From Pseudomonadota bacterium (lineage in GTDB: Bacteria; Pseudomonadota; Gammaproteobacteria; Burkholderiales; Burkholderiaceae), in the NCBI GenBank assembly GCA_029777935.1, contig JAKORH010000208.1, positions 1 through 25,277 on the forward strand: 25,277 bases of DNA, read 5' to 3'. The position numbers were made by a program, and so were the translations under genes. The notes beneath the pieces are model-generated. The model ran no database searches. It saw only the letters and a list, made by a program, of their open reading frames with translations, and was not told the DNA's origin. This document shows, in pieces, positions 1 to 8,084 of this stretch; the stretch's first letter is position 1; each line of letters starts with the position of its first letter.

Positions 1-98
1 GCCAGCACCACGTACACCAGCAGCACGTTCTTGTGCACGATGGCAAGCAGGAACTTGTCCATCGCGTTGAAGAGGTCGGACCAGTTGATGCCTTCCAA
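1..98 (-). CDS. N-terminal fragment of a membrane protein, possibly DedA family
   Basis: The leftward reading frame opens with TTG at 98-96 and runs off the left edge, giving 32 residues. An AAGGAG Shine-Dalgarno sequence at 110-105 sits six bases before the TTG, which is why that start is preferred over an internal ATG at 62-60. The peptide has a short amphipathic start (around INWSDLFNAMDKFLL) followed by the beginning of a hydrophobic segment (NVLLVYVVL). This layout fits the N terminus of DedA/SNARE-associated membrane proteins, and a dedA-like gene beside mutL is something I recall in Burkholderiales. The fragment is too short to prove the family. It is transcribed divergently from mutL. 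Confidence 0.5.
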   Translation of the reverse strand, partial: MEGINWSDLFNAMDKFLLAIVHKNVLLVYVVL

Positions 99-134
99 TC
101 GACTCTCCTTACCGCGCAGCGGTAAGCGCGAAGC

Positions 135-173
135 TCCCCTGGCCCTCGGGGAGAGGGGCGGGGGAGAGGGTGG
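135..173. repeat. Partial copy of GC-rich CCCTC/GAGGG intergenic hairpin repeat
   Basis: A C-rich stretch followed by GAGAGGGG and GGGGGAGAGGG lies between the divergent membrane-protein gene and mutL. It resembles half of the more complete copy at 4269-4346. Repeats of this kind are common between genes in Beta- and Gammaproteobacteria and often create spurious reading frames. I see no function beyond possible secondary structure. The rest of the 99-332 gap holds only the mutL -10 candidate. Confidence 0.5.
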
Positions 174-316
174 AGATTCCGGCGCGGCCGTTGGAGAATT
201 CACGCGCGGGCACCTGACTGATGATACGCGAGCGACTTCGCGCGGGCCGGCCGGCGACCGCGGGTCACGACCGTGAGCGCCGGACGCGCTTCCCCGGGCG
301 CGCCGCACGCGCTTCC

Positions 317-322
317 TATAAT
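317..322 (+). promoter_or_regulatory. Candidate mutL promoter -10 hexamer (TATAAT)
   Basis: A perfect TATAAT stands out in very GC-rich DNA and ends ten bases before the mutL ATG at 333. No Shine-Dalgarno sequence lies between them, so the transcript would have a leader of only a few bases or none. I do not see a convincing -35 element around 294-299. Similar hexamers stand just before hda and the HAD gene. Confidence 0.5.
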
Positions 323-332
323 CAGCGCCGCG

Positions 333-2135
333 ATGTCACCCGCTTCCATCCTCGCCGCGAGCGCGCGGCGCGCGATCCGGCCGCTGCCGGATCTGCTCGT
401 CAGCCAGATCGCCGCCGGCGAGGTCATCGAACGTCCGGCTTCCATCGTCAAGGAACTGGTGGAGAACGCGCTCGACGCCGGCGCCACGCGCATCGACGTG
501 CGGCTCGACGGCGGCGGCATCCGCCGCATCGTGGTGTCGGACGACGGCAGCGGCATCCCGCGCGACGAATTGCCGCTCGCGCTGGCGCGGCACGCGACCA
601 GCAAGATCGCGTCGCTGCGCGACCTCGAGGCGGTGGCTTCGCTCGGCTTTCGCGGCGAGGCGCTGGCATCGATCGCGTCGGTGGCGGCGGTGGCGATCAC
701 TTCGCGCACAGCCGACGCGCCCGGCGCCTTCCGCATCGATGCCGAGGCCGGCACGATCGAGCCGGCGGCGGGACTGCAGGGAACGCGCGTCGAGGTCGCG
801 GACCTGTTCTTCAAGACGCCGGCGCGGCGCAAGTTCCTGCGCGCGGTGAATACCGAGCTTGCCCACTGCGTGACGCAGGTCGAGCGCATCGCCGCCGCGC
901 ATCCGCACGTCGAGTTCAACGTCGTGCACGAGGGACGCACGGTGCTGGCGCTGCCGCCGGCAGAGTTCGAGGAGCGCGCGCGGCGGCTGATGCCGGAGAC
1001 GTTCGAGGCCGCGCGGCGCGAAGTGCGCGCAGAGGTTCCCGGCATCCGCGTCAGCGGCTGGGCCGCCGCGCCGACCGCATCGCGCACGCGCGCCGACGCG
1101 CAGCTCTTCTTCGTCAACGGCCGCTACGTGCGCGACAAGGTGCTCGCGCACTCGGTGCGCGCGGCGTACGCCGACGTGCTGCACGGCCAGATGCAGCCGA
1201 TGTACGTGCTGTTCCTCGACATCGATCCGCAGCGCGTGGACGTCAACGTACACCCGACCAAGATCGAGGTGCGTTTCCGCGACTCGCAGGCGGTGCACCA
1301 GTTCGTGCTGCACGCGGTGCAGGCGGCGCTGGCGGAATCGCGCGCGGTGCATGTGCCGGCGTCATTGACCGAGCTTTCTGCCGTGCGCGAGGCGTCGCTG
1401 CGCGCGGCGCACGCGGCGCAGCCCGCGCTGGGCATCGCGCAGCCGATCGCCGAGTACTTTGCGTTCGCCGCACGCGATGTCACGCCGACTTCGCCGCCGC
1501 AGCCGTTCGGCACATCAGCGAGCGAGCAGCCGCGCGAAGAAGAGGTCACCGAGCGACCGCTCGGCGAGGCGCTGGCGCAGCTCGCCGGCATCTACGTCCT
1601 GGCGCAGAACCGCGCCGGGCTGGTGATCGTCGACATGCACGCTGCGCACGAACGCATCGTGTACGAGAAGCTGAAACGCCAGCTCGACTCGCATTCGATA
1701 CCGCAGCAGCGGCTGCTGATTCCGCAGGTGTTCGGCGCCGATCCACTCGACGTGGCCACGGTCGAGGAGCACGCCGGCCTGCTGGCGCAGATCGGTATCG
1801 ATCTCGCACCGGCCGCGCCGACGCAGCTCGCGCTGCGCGCGCTGCCGGCGCTGCTCGCCGGCGCCGACGGTGCGGCGCTCGCGCGCGACCTGCTGCGCGA
1901 CCTGCGCGAATTCGGCGGCAGCCGCGTGCTGACCGAGCGCCGCAACGAATTGCTCGCCACGCTGGCCTGCCACGGCGCGGTGCGCGCCAACCGCAGGCTC
2001 ACGCTCGACGAGATGAACGCGTTGCTGCGCGAGATGGAAGCCACCGAGCGCGCCGACCAGTGCAATCACGGCCGGCCGACGTGGGTGCAGTTGTCGATCG
2101 GCGACCTCGACAAGCTGTTCCTGCGCGGGCGCTGA
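333..2135 (+). CDS. mutL: DNA mismatch repair protein MutL
   Basis: MutL couples mismatch recognition by MutS to strand incision and excision. The 600-residue protein has the N-terminal GHKL ATPase domain: IAAGEVIERPAS, KELVENALDAG (catalytic Glu near 41, Asn 45), DDGSGIP and GFRGEALASI. The C terminus carries endonuclease-type motifs: DMHAAHE starting at residue 434 (family form DQHAAHE), ACHGAVRAN, and CNHGRP near 577. It is therefore probably the nicking form found in bacteria without MutH. The start at 333 is chosen because it gives about 12 extra residues relative to E. coli MutL and follows a TATAAT at 317; an in-frame ATG at 273 would add 20 unconserved residues. The MFS gene begins five bases after the stop. 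Confidence 0.95.
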   Translation: MSPASILAASARRAIRPLPDLLVSQIAAGEVIERPASIVKELVENALDAGATRIDVRLDGGGIRRIVVSDDGSGIPRDELPLALARHATSKIASLRDLEAVASLGFRGEALASIASVAAVAITSRTADAPGAFRIDAEAGTIEPAAGLQGTRVEVADLFFKTPARRKFLRAVNTELAHCVTQVERIAAAHPHVEFNVVHEGRTVLALPPAEFEERARRLMPETFEAARREVRAEVPGIRVSGWAAAPTASRTRADAQLFFVNGRYVRDKVLAHSVRAAYADVLHGQMQPMYVLFLDIDPQRVDVNVHPTKIEVRFRDSQAVHQFVLHAVQAALAESRAVHVPASLTELSAVREASLRAAHAAQPALGIAQPIAEYFAFAARDVTPTSPPQPFGTSASEQPREEEVTERPLGEALAQLAGIYVLAQNRAGLVIVDMHAAHERIVYEKLKRQLDSHSIPQQRLLIPQVFGADPLDVATVEEHAGLLAQIGIDLAPAAPTQLALRALPALLAGADGAALARDLLRDLREFGGSRVLTERRNELLATLACHGAVRANRRLTLDEMNALLREMEATERADQCNHGRPTWVQLSIGDLDKLFLRGR

Positions 2136-2140
2136 TCGCG

Positions 2141-3361
2141 GTGCGCGGCGCACTGGCCACGGCAGCGCATCCGGCGCTCTCCCCCGCGCTGCTGCTGGCG
2201 TTCACGGCGGCGTTCATCACGCTGCAGCCGATCTCGACCGACCTGTATCAGGCCGCGCTGCCGTCGATCGGCACCGCGTTCGGCGTGCCGGTCGCTACCG
2301 TGCAGCTCACGCTGACCGTGTTCATTGCCGTGTTCGGCACGTGGCAGCTCGTCGCCGGGCCACTGTCGGACCGCTACGGGCGCCATCCCGTCGCGCTGGC
2401 CGGCGTCCTGACGTACGTCGCGGCAAGCGCGCTCGCCACGTTCGCCGCGTCGATGCCGTGGCTGATCGCCGGCCGCGCCTTGCAGGCGATCGGCGCCTGC
2501 TCGTGCCTGGTCGCTGCGCGCGCCATGGTGCGCGATGAACTGACGCCCGAGCATGGCGCGCGCGTGCTGGCGGCGAGCGGCACGATCCTCGGCGTCTGCG
2601 TCGTGATCGCGCCGATCGTGGGCGGCCTGCTGCAGGCCGACTTCGGCTGGCGCGCGACGTTCGGTGCGATGCTGGCAATCTCGTCGGCGGTCGCGCTCGC
2701 TTCCGTGCTTTGGCTGAAGGAGACGCACCGCGCGCCGAATCCGCACGCATTGCGCGCGGGCCCGCTGGCGCGCGCCTACGCGCAGGTCGCGCGCGCGCCG
2801 AGCTGGCACGCCTACACGTGGCCGGCAGTGGCGAGCTACGCAGGGCTGTTCTCGTTCATCTCCGGCGGCTCGTTCGTGCTGATCCGCGTGCTCGGCGTCG
2901 CCCCCGTCTACTACGGCTTCTGCTTCAGCGTCATCGTGTCGGGTTACATCGTCGGCACGCTGATCTGCCGCCGCCGCGTGCCGCGGCCTGGCATGCCGTG
3001 GACGATGCGGCGCGGCGCGCTGCTGCAGCTCGGCGCCGGCGGCGCGATCGCGGGGCTCGCGCTCGCCGGCTTGCACCATCCGCTCGCGCTGCTGCTGCCG
3101 CAGTTCGTGTTCCTGATCGGCCACGGACTGATCCAGCCGGTCGCGCAGGCCGGCAGCGTGGCGCGCTTCGCGCACAGCGCCGGAGTCGCGACCGCGGCGC
3201 TGGGGCTGGTGATGATGGTCGTGGCCGCGCTCGTCGGACAGTGGATCGGCGCCAGCTACAACGGCACGGTCTATCCGCTGACGCTGACGATCGCCGCCTG
3301 CGGCGCCGCCTCGGCGCTCGCGACCTTCACGCTGGTGAAGCGCCATGGCCGCGTCGATTGA
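2141..3361 (+). CDS. MFS drug-resistance transporter, Bcr/CflA type
   Basis: A 406-residue inner-membrane protein with about 12 hydrophobic segments. Loop 2-3 has the MFS motif [12 protein letters not shown], at residues 73-83. The N-terminal pattern ([17 protein letters not shown]), followed by motifs typical of Bcr/CflA proton-coupled drug exporters, supports the subfamily. The substrate cannot be read from sequence. The start is a GTG at 2141, five bases after the mutL stop; no ATG or TTG gives a better N terminus. The last 17 bases overlap the start of miaA. The gene therefore looks translationally coupled to both neighbours, which is unusual because mutL and miaA are housekeeping genes. 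Confidence 0.85.
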   Translation: MRGALATAAHPALSPALLLAFTAAFITLQPISTDLYQAALPSIGTAFGVPVATVQLTLTVFIAVFGTWQLVAGPLSDRYGRHPVALAGVLTYVAASALATFAASMPWLIAGRALQAIGACSCLVAARAMVRDELTPEHGARVLAASGTILGVCVVIAPIVGGLLQADFGWRATFGAMLAISSAVALASVLWLKETHRAPNPHALRAGPLARAYAQVARAPSWHAYTWPAVASYAGLFSFISGGSFVLIRVLGVAPVYYGFCFSVIVSGYIVGTLICRRRVPRPGMPWTMRRGALLQLGAGGAIAGLALAGLHHPLALLLPQFVFLIGHGLIQPVAQAGSVARFAHSAGVATAALGLVMMVVAALVGQWIGASYNGTVYPLTLTIAACGAASALATFTLVKRHGRVD

Positions 3362-4343
3362 CGCGCTGCTGCTGCTCGGGCCCACTGCGTGCGGCAAGAG
3401 CGCGCTGGCGCTCGAACTGGCGCGCACGATTCCGCTGGAAATCGTGTCGGTCGACTCCGCGCAGGTGTATCGCGGCATGGACATCGGCACCGCGAAACCG
3501 GGCGCGGAAGAACGCGCTCGCGTGCCGCACCACGTGATCGACATCCGCGATCCGGCGCAGCCCTATTCCGCCGCCGACTTCGCGCGCGACGCAACGCGCG
3601 CGATCGGCGCGATCAAGTCGCGCGGTCGGCTGCCGCTGGTGGTCGGCGGCACGATGCTGTACGCGCGCGCCTTGCGTGAAGGATTGTCGAAGCTGCCTTC
3701 CGCCGACGCGCAGGTGCGCGCGCGCCTCGAGCAGCGCGCACACGAAATGGGTTGGCCGGCGCTGCACGCGGAGCTGGCGCGAATTGATCCCGCCACCGCC
3801 GCGCGGCTGCCGCCGAACGATCGCCAGCGCATCCAGCGCGCGCTGGAGATCTTCGAGCTGACGGGGAGACCGATGTCGGCGCTGCTGGCCGCCGGCGACG
3901 CACCGCCGCTCGCGCTATCGACCATCGCGCTGCTGCCGGGCGACCGCGCAGAACTGCATCGGCGCATCGAAGCGCGCTTCGACGCGATGCTCGCGGCCGG
4001 TTTCCTCGACGAGGTACGTACGCTGATGAGGCGCGGCGATCTGCATCCCGACCTGCCGTCGATGCGCAGCGTCGGCTACCGGCAGGCGTGGCGGCATTTG
4101 CGCGGCGAAACGACTTTCGCCGAATTCCGCGCCGAGGGCATCGCCGCCACGCGCCAGCTCGCGAAGCGGCAGATCACATGGCTGCGGTCGATGCGCGATG
4201 CGACAGTGATCGATCCTTTCGATCAATCCGCATTGCGCGAGATCGAGCAGATTGTTCGCGCCGCCTTGCCCTCACCCTCGATCCCTCTCCCGCAGGGAAA
4301 GGGATGCCAAGCCCCTCTCCCCCCGGGAGAGGGGTTGGGGTGA
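3345..4343 (+). CDS. miaA: tRNA dimethylallyltransferase MiaA
   Basis: MiaA adds a dimethylallyl group to A37 of tRNAs that read UNN codons. The protein shows the P-loop GPTACGKS (12-19), [17 protein letters not shown], the VIDIRDP region, [42 protein letters not shown] and the C-terminal [13 protein letters not shown]. These are all normal family landmarks. It has 332 residues, slightly longer than usual. The final 24 or so residues (rich in P, L, G) are encoded by the hairpin repeat at 4269-4346 and are probably not functional. The start overlaps the MFS gene by 17 bases, and the gene converges on the dienelactone hydrolase gene. Confidence 0.95.
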   Translation: MAASIDALLLLGPTACGKSALALELARTIPLEIVSVDSAQVYRGMDIGTAKPGAEERARVPHHVIDIRDPAQPYSAADFARDATRAIGAIKSRGRLPLVVGGTMLYARALREGLSKLPSADAQVRARLEQRAHEMGWPALHAELARIDPATAARLPPNDRQRIQRALEIFELTGRPMSALLAAGDAPPLALSTIALLPGDRAELHRRIEARFDAMLAAGFLDEVRTLMRRGDLHPDLPSMRSVGYRQAWRHLRGETTFAEFRAEGIAATRQLAKRQITWLRSMRDATVIDPFDQSALREIEQIVRAALPSPSIPLPQGKGCQAPLPPGEGLG

Positions 4344-4346
4344 GGG
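4269..4346. repeat. Inverted repeat / probable bidirectional terminator hairpin
   Basis: Outer arms CCCTCACCC (4269-4277) and GGGTGAGGG (4338-4346) are exact reverse complements. Inside lie two smaller hairpins: CCCTCTCCC with GGGAAAGGG (around 4283-4303), and CCCCTCTCCC with GGGAGAGGGG (4312-4334). The element lies between convergent miaA and the hydrolase gene, so it may end transcription from both sides, although there is no clear U tract. The miaA stop codon lies inside it. Confidence 0.75.
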
Positions 4347-4361
4347 CAACCCCGCTCGCGC

Positions 4362-5054
4362 CTACTTCAACTGCTTCGCGAGAAACTCCATCGTCCGCTG
4401 CCACGCCAGCGCCGCCGCCTTGGCGTCGTGCTTCAGGAACGGCAGGTTCTTCGAATCCGCGGTCTCGTTCGCAAACGCGTGCTTGGCGTCGTAGCGGTGG
4501 AACTCGAACTGCACGTTCGCCGCGCGCAGCTTCTTCTCCCGTTCGTCGACGGTGGCGATCGGAAACGCGGTGTCCTGCGTGGCCCAGTGGCCCAGCAGCG
4601 GCGCCTTGATCCTGCCGGCATCGACGTATTCGAGCGGCGGATAGCCGTACCAGATCACCGCGGCGTCCGCTTCCGGCACGTTGACGGCGGAGAGCAGCGT
4701 CAGCGCGCCGCCCATGCAGAAGCCGGTCACACCGACCTTGCCGCTGCCGGATGACTTCAGGTACTGAACCGCGCCGCGCACGTCCTGCCCGGCCGCGTCG
4801 CCGAAATTCAGGCCCTTCATCAGGTGCTCGGCCTCGTTGGCCTCGAGCGCGACCTTGCCGCGATACAGATCGGGCACCAGCGCGCGATAGCCGGCGACGG
4901 CGAGCCGGTCCGCCACGCCGCGGATCTGATCGTTCAGTCCCCACCACTCCTGGATGACCACGATGCCCGGCGCGCCGGCCGCGCTGACGGGCTCGGCGAG
5001 ATAACCGTTGACGCTGCCGCCGTCCGGCCGCTTGAAGCTGATCGAATTGCCCAT
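4362..5054 (-). CDS. Dienelactone hydrolase family protein
   Basis: A 230-residue cytoplasmic alpha/beta hydrolase without a signal peptide. Family landmarks are VVIQEWWGLND (Glu36), DLYRG, the nucleophile motif GFCMGG (Cys113), the acid in WATQD (Asp161) and the histidine in KHAFAN (His192). Together these form the Cys-Asp-His triad of dienelactone hydrolases (carboxymethylenebutenolidase). True enzymes open the lactone ring in chlorocatechol or protocatechuate-type pathways, but many paralogues have other ester substrates. No aromatic-degradation genes are next to it, so the substrate is open. The ATG at 5054 follows GGAAAGGAAG at suitable spacing. The same strand carries the MFS gene 178 bases upstream. 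Confidence 0.88.
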   Translation of the reverse strand: MGNSISFKRPDGGSVNGYLAEPVSAAGAPGIVVIQEWWGLNDQIRGVADRLAVAGYRALVPDLYRGKVALEANEAEHLMKGLNFGDAAGQDVRGAVQYLKSSGSGKVGVTGFCMGGALTLLSAVNVPEADAAVIWYGYPPLEYVDAGRIKAPLLGHWATQDTAFPIATVDEREKKLRAANVQFEFHRYDAKHAFANETADSKNLPFLKHDAKAAALAWQRTMEFLAKQLK

Positions 5055-5124
5055 GGGTTCTTCCTTTCCAGTGACGCCGACTCGACGATACGCCTCGATC
5101 GTCGCGGCAAGGCCGCACGCGCAT

Positions 5125-5137
5125 GCCGAATTTCGGC
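5125..5137. other. Short palindrome upstream of the hydrolase gene
   Basis: GCCGAA-T-TTCGGC is a 13-base palindrome in the 178-base space between the end of the leftward MFS gene and the start of the hydrolase gene. It could be a protein-binding site or a weak hairpin. Nothing else recognisable is in this gap. Confidence 0.2.
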
Positions 5138-5232
5138 GAGCGACTGTAAGCGTCATTTTCGACCGTGCGATACAGCGACGCGCGTTCGGGTCGCCGCTGG
5201 CGATACGGCTCACGATGGGCCGAAGCACCCAG

Positions 5233-6627
5233 TTACCACGAACCGTGGTGCTCCGGTACGCGAGCCACCAGCCGCAGCGCGGCAACGAACGACAAGGCCA
5301 CCGCGGCGTAGACCCAGGCCTGGGTGCGGGCGGGGTCATGGGAACTGGCAAGGATCGCGGTGACAATCGAGACCGTGGTGATCGATCCGATCTGCAGCGA
5401 CGTGGTGCGCAGCGCGGCGAGGACCGAGGCATGCTCGGGTGCCAGTTGCAGTCCGGCATTGCGGCTGGCCGGGTTGAGCGTCCCGCGGCCCGCGCCGACC
5501 AGGAACGCGCCACCCGCCAGCCAGGCGTAGGGCGAAATGCCGAAGGCCGGCGCGAGAGCGAGCAGCAGCGTCCCGGCCGCGATGGCAATGCCGCCGGCAT
5601 ACAGCGGCGGCCGGTGGCCGGTGCGCCGCAGCGCCAGCGCGGCCATCACGGACAGCGCGATGGCCGCGGCCCCCTGCGGGATCAGCAGCGTGCCGGATTC
5701 GAACGCATCGAAACCGTAGCGATTGGCGGCGTACAGCGGAATAAGCACCATCGCGCCATTGGCGACGCCGCCATAGATCATGTTGATGAGGTTGACCGAT
5801 GCGAAGCCCGGTCCGTGAATCAGGCGCGGCGCAATGAACGGAGATGGCGTGCGCCCGATGTGACGGAAGAACAGCCACAGCGCGACGATCGCGACAAGCA
5901 GCGGCACCACGAACGCGGGTGACCCTGGCTGCGCCTCTCCTTCACCGAGGTAGGCCGCCGCCAGCATGCCAGCGAGCAGGCCGGCGCCGAGCAGCAGCAT
6001 GCCGACACTGTCCATCTCGAAGTGCGGCGACTTCGCCCGCGGCCGGTCGCACGGCACGTAACGCAACGCCAGCACGATCACCGCGATGCCGATCGGCACA
6101 TTAACGAAGAACACGCCCCGCCAGGTCCAGTACGTGACGAACAGCCCGCCGAAGACCGGTCCGATCATCGCGCCGATGGGAAAGATGCTGCCGAACAGGC
6201 TCACCGCGCGATCGCGCGCGTCGCCGAAATGATCGACGACGATTCCGGTTGCCGACGGGGTGAAGCCCGCCCCGCCGGCCGCCTGCACCGCGCGCAGCGC
6301 GATCAGCAGGAATATGTTGTCTGCGAGCCCGCACAGCAGCGACGCGGCAGTGAACGCGACCACCGAGCCGAGGAACACCCGGCGGCGGCCGTACCGCTCG
6401 CTGAGCCTGCCGCTGACGGGCAGCATCAACACGAAGCCGAACGAGTAGGCGGTGATGGTCCAGCCGGCCCAGTTGATCGACGTGTGCAACCCGTGCTGCA
6501 AGGTGTGCAGCGCCGTGGCCACGATCGTCGAGTCGACCGACATCATCAGCAACGCCATGGCGACGGTCGCGAACACCGGCACCCGGCGCACGGGCAACGC
6601 GGGCGAACATTCGCTCAAGGCACTCAA
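5233..6627 (-). CDS. MFS transporter, DHA2 (EmrB/QacA-like) family
   Basis: An inner-membrane exporter of about 464 residues with 12-14 hydrophobic segments. The first membrane segment carries VDSTIVATALHTL, the motif typical of DHA2 drug:proton antiporters (family form LDxTIVNVALP). The loop has SGRLSERYGRRRV (motif A), and later GPVFGGLFVTYWTWRGVFFVNVPIG is characteristic of EmrB/QacA proteins. The start is uncertain. The TTG at 6627-6625 overlaps the DUF427 stop, and a second TTG lies nine bases further in; neither has a strong ribosome site, so translational coupling is likely. The gene is the last of a probable LysR-DUF427-MFS transcript. The substrate is not inferable. Confidence 0.85.
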   Translation of the reverse strand: MSALSECSPALPVRRVPVFATVAMALLMMSVDSTIVATALHTLQHGLHTSINWAGWTITAYSFGFVLMLPVSGRLSERYGRRRVFLGSVVAFTAASLLCGLADNIFLLIALRAVQAAGGAGFTPSATGIVVDHFGDARDRAVSLFGSIFPIGAMIGPVFGGLFVTYWTWRGVFFVNVPIGIAVIVLALRYVPCDRPRAKSPHFEMDSVGMLLLGAGLLAGMLAAAYLGEGEAQPGSPAFVVPLLVAIVALWLFFRHIGRTPSPFIAPRLIHGPGFASVNLINMIYGGVANGAMVLIPLYAANRYGFDAFESGTLLIPQGAAAIALSVMAALALRRTGHRPPLYAGGIAIAAGTLLLALAPAFGISPYAWLAGGAFLVGAGRGTLNPASRNAGLQLAPEHASVLAALRTTSLQIGSITTVSIVTAILASSHDPARTQAWVYAAVALSFVAALRLVARVPEHHGSW

Positions 6628-6905
6628 GGCAGGACGTCGACGCCCTTCCAGAACGCCACCCGCCCGCGGATCCGCCTGGCCGCGTCCTTCGGCTCCGCGT
6701 AGTACCAGACCGCATCGCGATTGACCTTGCCTTCGACTTCGAGCGAGTAATAGTTCGCGGTGCCCTTCCACGGGCAGACGGTGGTGGTGTCGCTCGGCCG
6801 CAGGTACTCGCGCTGCACGCTGGCGAGCGGAAAGTAGTGATTGCCCTCGACGACGACGGTGTCGTCGGATGCGGCGATCACGGCGCCGTTCCAGATCGCT
6901 TTCAT
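6624..6905 (-). CDS. DUF427 domain protein
   Basis: A small soluble protein of 93 residues. The order MKAIWNGAVIA, VVVEGNHYFP, TTVCPWKGTANYYS, DAVWYYAEPK and RIRGRVAFWKGV is the full DUF427 pattern. DUF427 is a small beta-rich domain of unknown role found across bacteria and fungi. The start at 6905 is supported by GAAGGAG five bases before the ATG; upstream in-frame sequence is the end of the LysR gene region and is not conserved. It begins 10 bases after the LysR stop, and its own stop overlaps the putative TTG of the MFS gene. It is thus embedded in a regulator-transporter operon. Function unknown. Confidence 0.85.
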   Translation of the reverse strand: MKAIWNGAVIAASDDTVVVEGNHYFPLASVQREYLRPSDTTTVCPWKGTANYYSLEVEGKVNRDAVWYYAEPKDAARRIRGRVAFWKGVDVLP

Positions 6906-6915
6906 CGGTGCTCCT

Positions 6916-7878
6916 TCACGATGCTGAGACGCCGGCGACCCGCGCGCCGTTCCCTCCCGCCGCCGGCGCGACGCACGGACCTTCCGCATCATGGTAGCGG
7001 GCCGCGAGGAAGTCGATCAGTTCGCGCACCGCGGGCAGCAGTCCGCGCCGCGACGGGAACACCGCGTGCACGATGCCGCTGCGCGGCCGCCACTGCGGCA
7101 GCACGGGGGTCAGTGCGCCGGCCGCGGTGTCTTCGCTCACCATCAGCGTCGGCATCTGCACGATGCCGACTCCGCTCAGCGCGGCTCGCCGCAGCACGAT
7201 CAGGTCGTCGGTGACCAGCCGCGGCGCATGGTCGATCGCCGCGCTCGCGCCGTCGGGACCGTCGAGCCGCCACACGTGCTCGCGGTCGGGCCGGCCCAGA
7301 TCGAGGCTCGGCAGACCGGCGAGATCCGCGGGTACCCGCGGCGCGCCGTGCCGCGCTAGAAAGGCGGGACTCGCGACCAGGCATTGGCGGCTTTCGCCGA
7401 GCACTTTCATCACCAGTTCGCTGTCCTCGAGCGGAGGAAAGCGCACCCGCAGCGCCAGGTCGAAGCCCTCGGCGATCACGTCGACCCGGCGGTTGGTCGC
7501 CTCGAGATGCACCTCGACGCGCGGGCACTGCGCCATGAAGTCCGCCAGCATCTGGCCGACCTGGTAGTGCAGTAGCGCGACCGGACACGACAACCGCACC
7601 ACGCCCTGCGGCTCGGCGCGGGTCAATTCGATCGACTCCTGCGCCGCGTCGGCCTCGACCAGCATCGCCTTGCAGTGCCGGTAGTAGTCGGCGCCGACGT
7701 CGGTCACGGCAAAGCGGCGCGTCGAGCGCTGGATCAGCCGCACGCCGAGCCGCTCTTCCAGCAGCGCGATGCGCCGGCTCAGCTTCGACTTGGGCAGCCC
7801 CAGCGCGCGCCCGGCCGCGGCGAAACCCCGGTGATCGACGACCTGCGCGAAAAAGAAGAGATCGTTCAGGTCGTACAC
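6916..7878 (-). CDS. LysR-family transcriptional regulator
   Basis: A 320-residue regulator. The N terminus has the LysR winged helix-turn-helix (LNDLFFFAQVVDHRGFAAAGRALGLP, then KSKLSRRIALLEERLGVRL; about residues 4-48). The C-terminal periplasmic-binding-protein-like effector domain includes VEVHLEATNRRVDVIAEGFDLALR. The GTG at 7878 is chosen because it starts exactly at the conserved VYDLNDLFFF segment and has GGAG eight bases upstream; longer frames would be translated repeat DNA. It is followed closely by DUF427 and the MFS gene. It faces the rightward DUF5996-pirin genes, so it may control one or both sides. LysR regulators next to pirin genes are common. Confidence 0.9.
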   Translation of the reverse strand: MYDLNDLFFFAQVVDHRGFAAAGRALGLPKSKLSRRIALLEERLGVRLIQRSTRRFAVTDVGADYYRHCKAMLVEADAAQESIELTRAEPQGVVRLSCPVALLHYQVGQMLADFMAQCPRVEVHLEATNRRVDVIAEGFDLALRVRFPPLEDSELVMKVLGESRQCLVASPAFLARHGAPRVPADLAGLPSLDLGRPDREHVWRLDGPDGASAAIDHAPRLVTDDLIVLRRAALSGVGIVQMPTLMVSEDTAAGALTPVLPQWRPRSGIVHAVFPSRRGLLPAVRELIDFLAARYHDAEGPCVAPAAGGNGARVAGVSAS

Positions 7879-7943
7879 GCGCCGGTCTCCGTCGTTCCGA
7901 CAGTGGAAGGCAGAGGATAGAACGGATGACTTGCTTTGACGGC

Positions 7944-8018
7944 CGTCACCCCGGCGAAAGCGGGGATCCAGTGACGTGCGTTGAAAGGCGCTGGATTCCC
8001 GCTTACACGGGAATGACG
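7944..8018. repeat. Inverted repeat, CGTCAYYCC...GGAATGACG family
   Basis: The two arms CGTCACCCCGGCGAAAGCGG (from 7944) and CTGGATTCCCGCTTACACGG (from 7991, ending GAATGACG at 8018) are reverse-complement related over about 28 bases, with a 19-base loop. The core resembles ATTCCC-N8-GGGAAT repeats of the dRS3 type described in Neisseria. Related copies are at 11705-11803 and 18012-18110. It sits in the divergent LysR/DUF5996 promoter region. Confidence 0.8.
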
Positions 8019-8038
8019 CGTGCCTGCATGATCGCCGG

Positions 8039-8052
8039 ATACGTCCGCGTAT
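8039..8052. promoter_or_regulatory. Possible operator palindrome before the DUF5996 gene
   Basis: ATACG-TCCG-CGTAT is a 14-base inverted repeat 32 bases before the DUF5996 start. Its ATAC/GTAT arms are AT-rich compared with the surroundings and it lies between divergent LysR and DUF5996 genes. It is shorter than a usual LysR footprint (T-N11-A), so the assignment is tentative. Confidence 0.3.
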
Positions 8053-8084
8053 ACATTTTGAATGATGCGCAGGAATCGCCAACC

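Noticed and set aside
200..1117. Long leftward open frame across mutL
   Set aside because: It is low-complexity Arg/Ala/Ser sequence opposite the well-supported mutL frame; a GC-rich shadow.
2066..3544. Leftward open frame of nearly 500 codons across the MFS gene and miaA
   Set aside because: Its product is dominated by Arg, Gln, Asp and His, typical of antisense translation of GC-rich coding DNA; both real genes on the other strand are clear.
5235..5249. Hairpin ACCACG-AAC-CGTGGT over the MFS stop codon as a terminator
   Set aside because: Six-base stem with no T run, and it overlaps coding sequence; too weak to call.
7944..8018. Possible CRISPR repeat (palindromic CGTCACCCC...GAATGACG)
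   Set aside because: Only one inverted pair is present, with no regularly spaced direct repeats or spacers; it is a dispersed inverted repeat.
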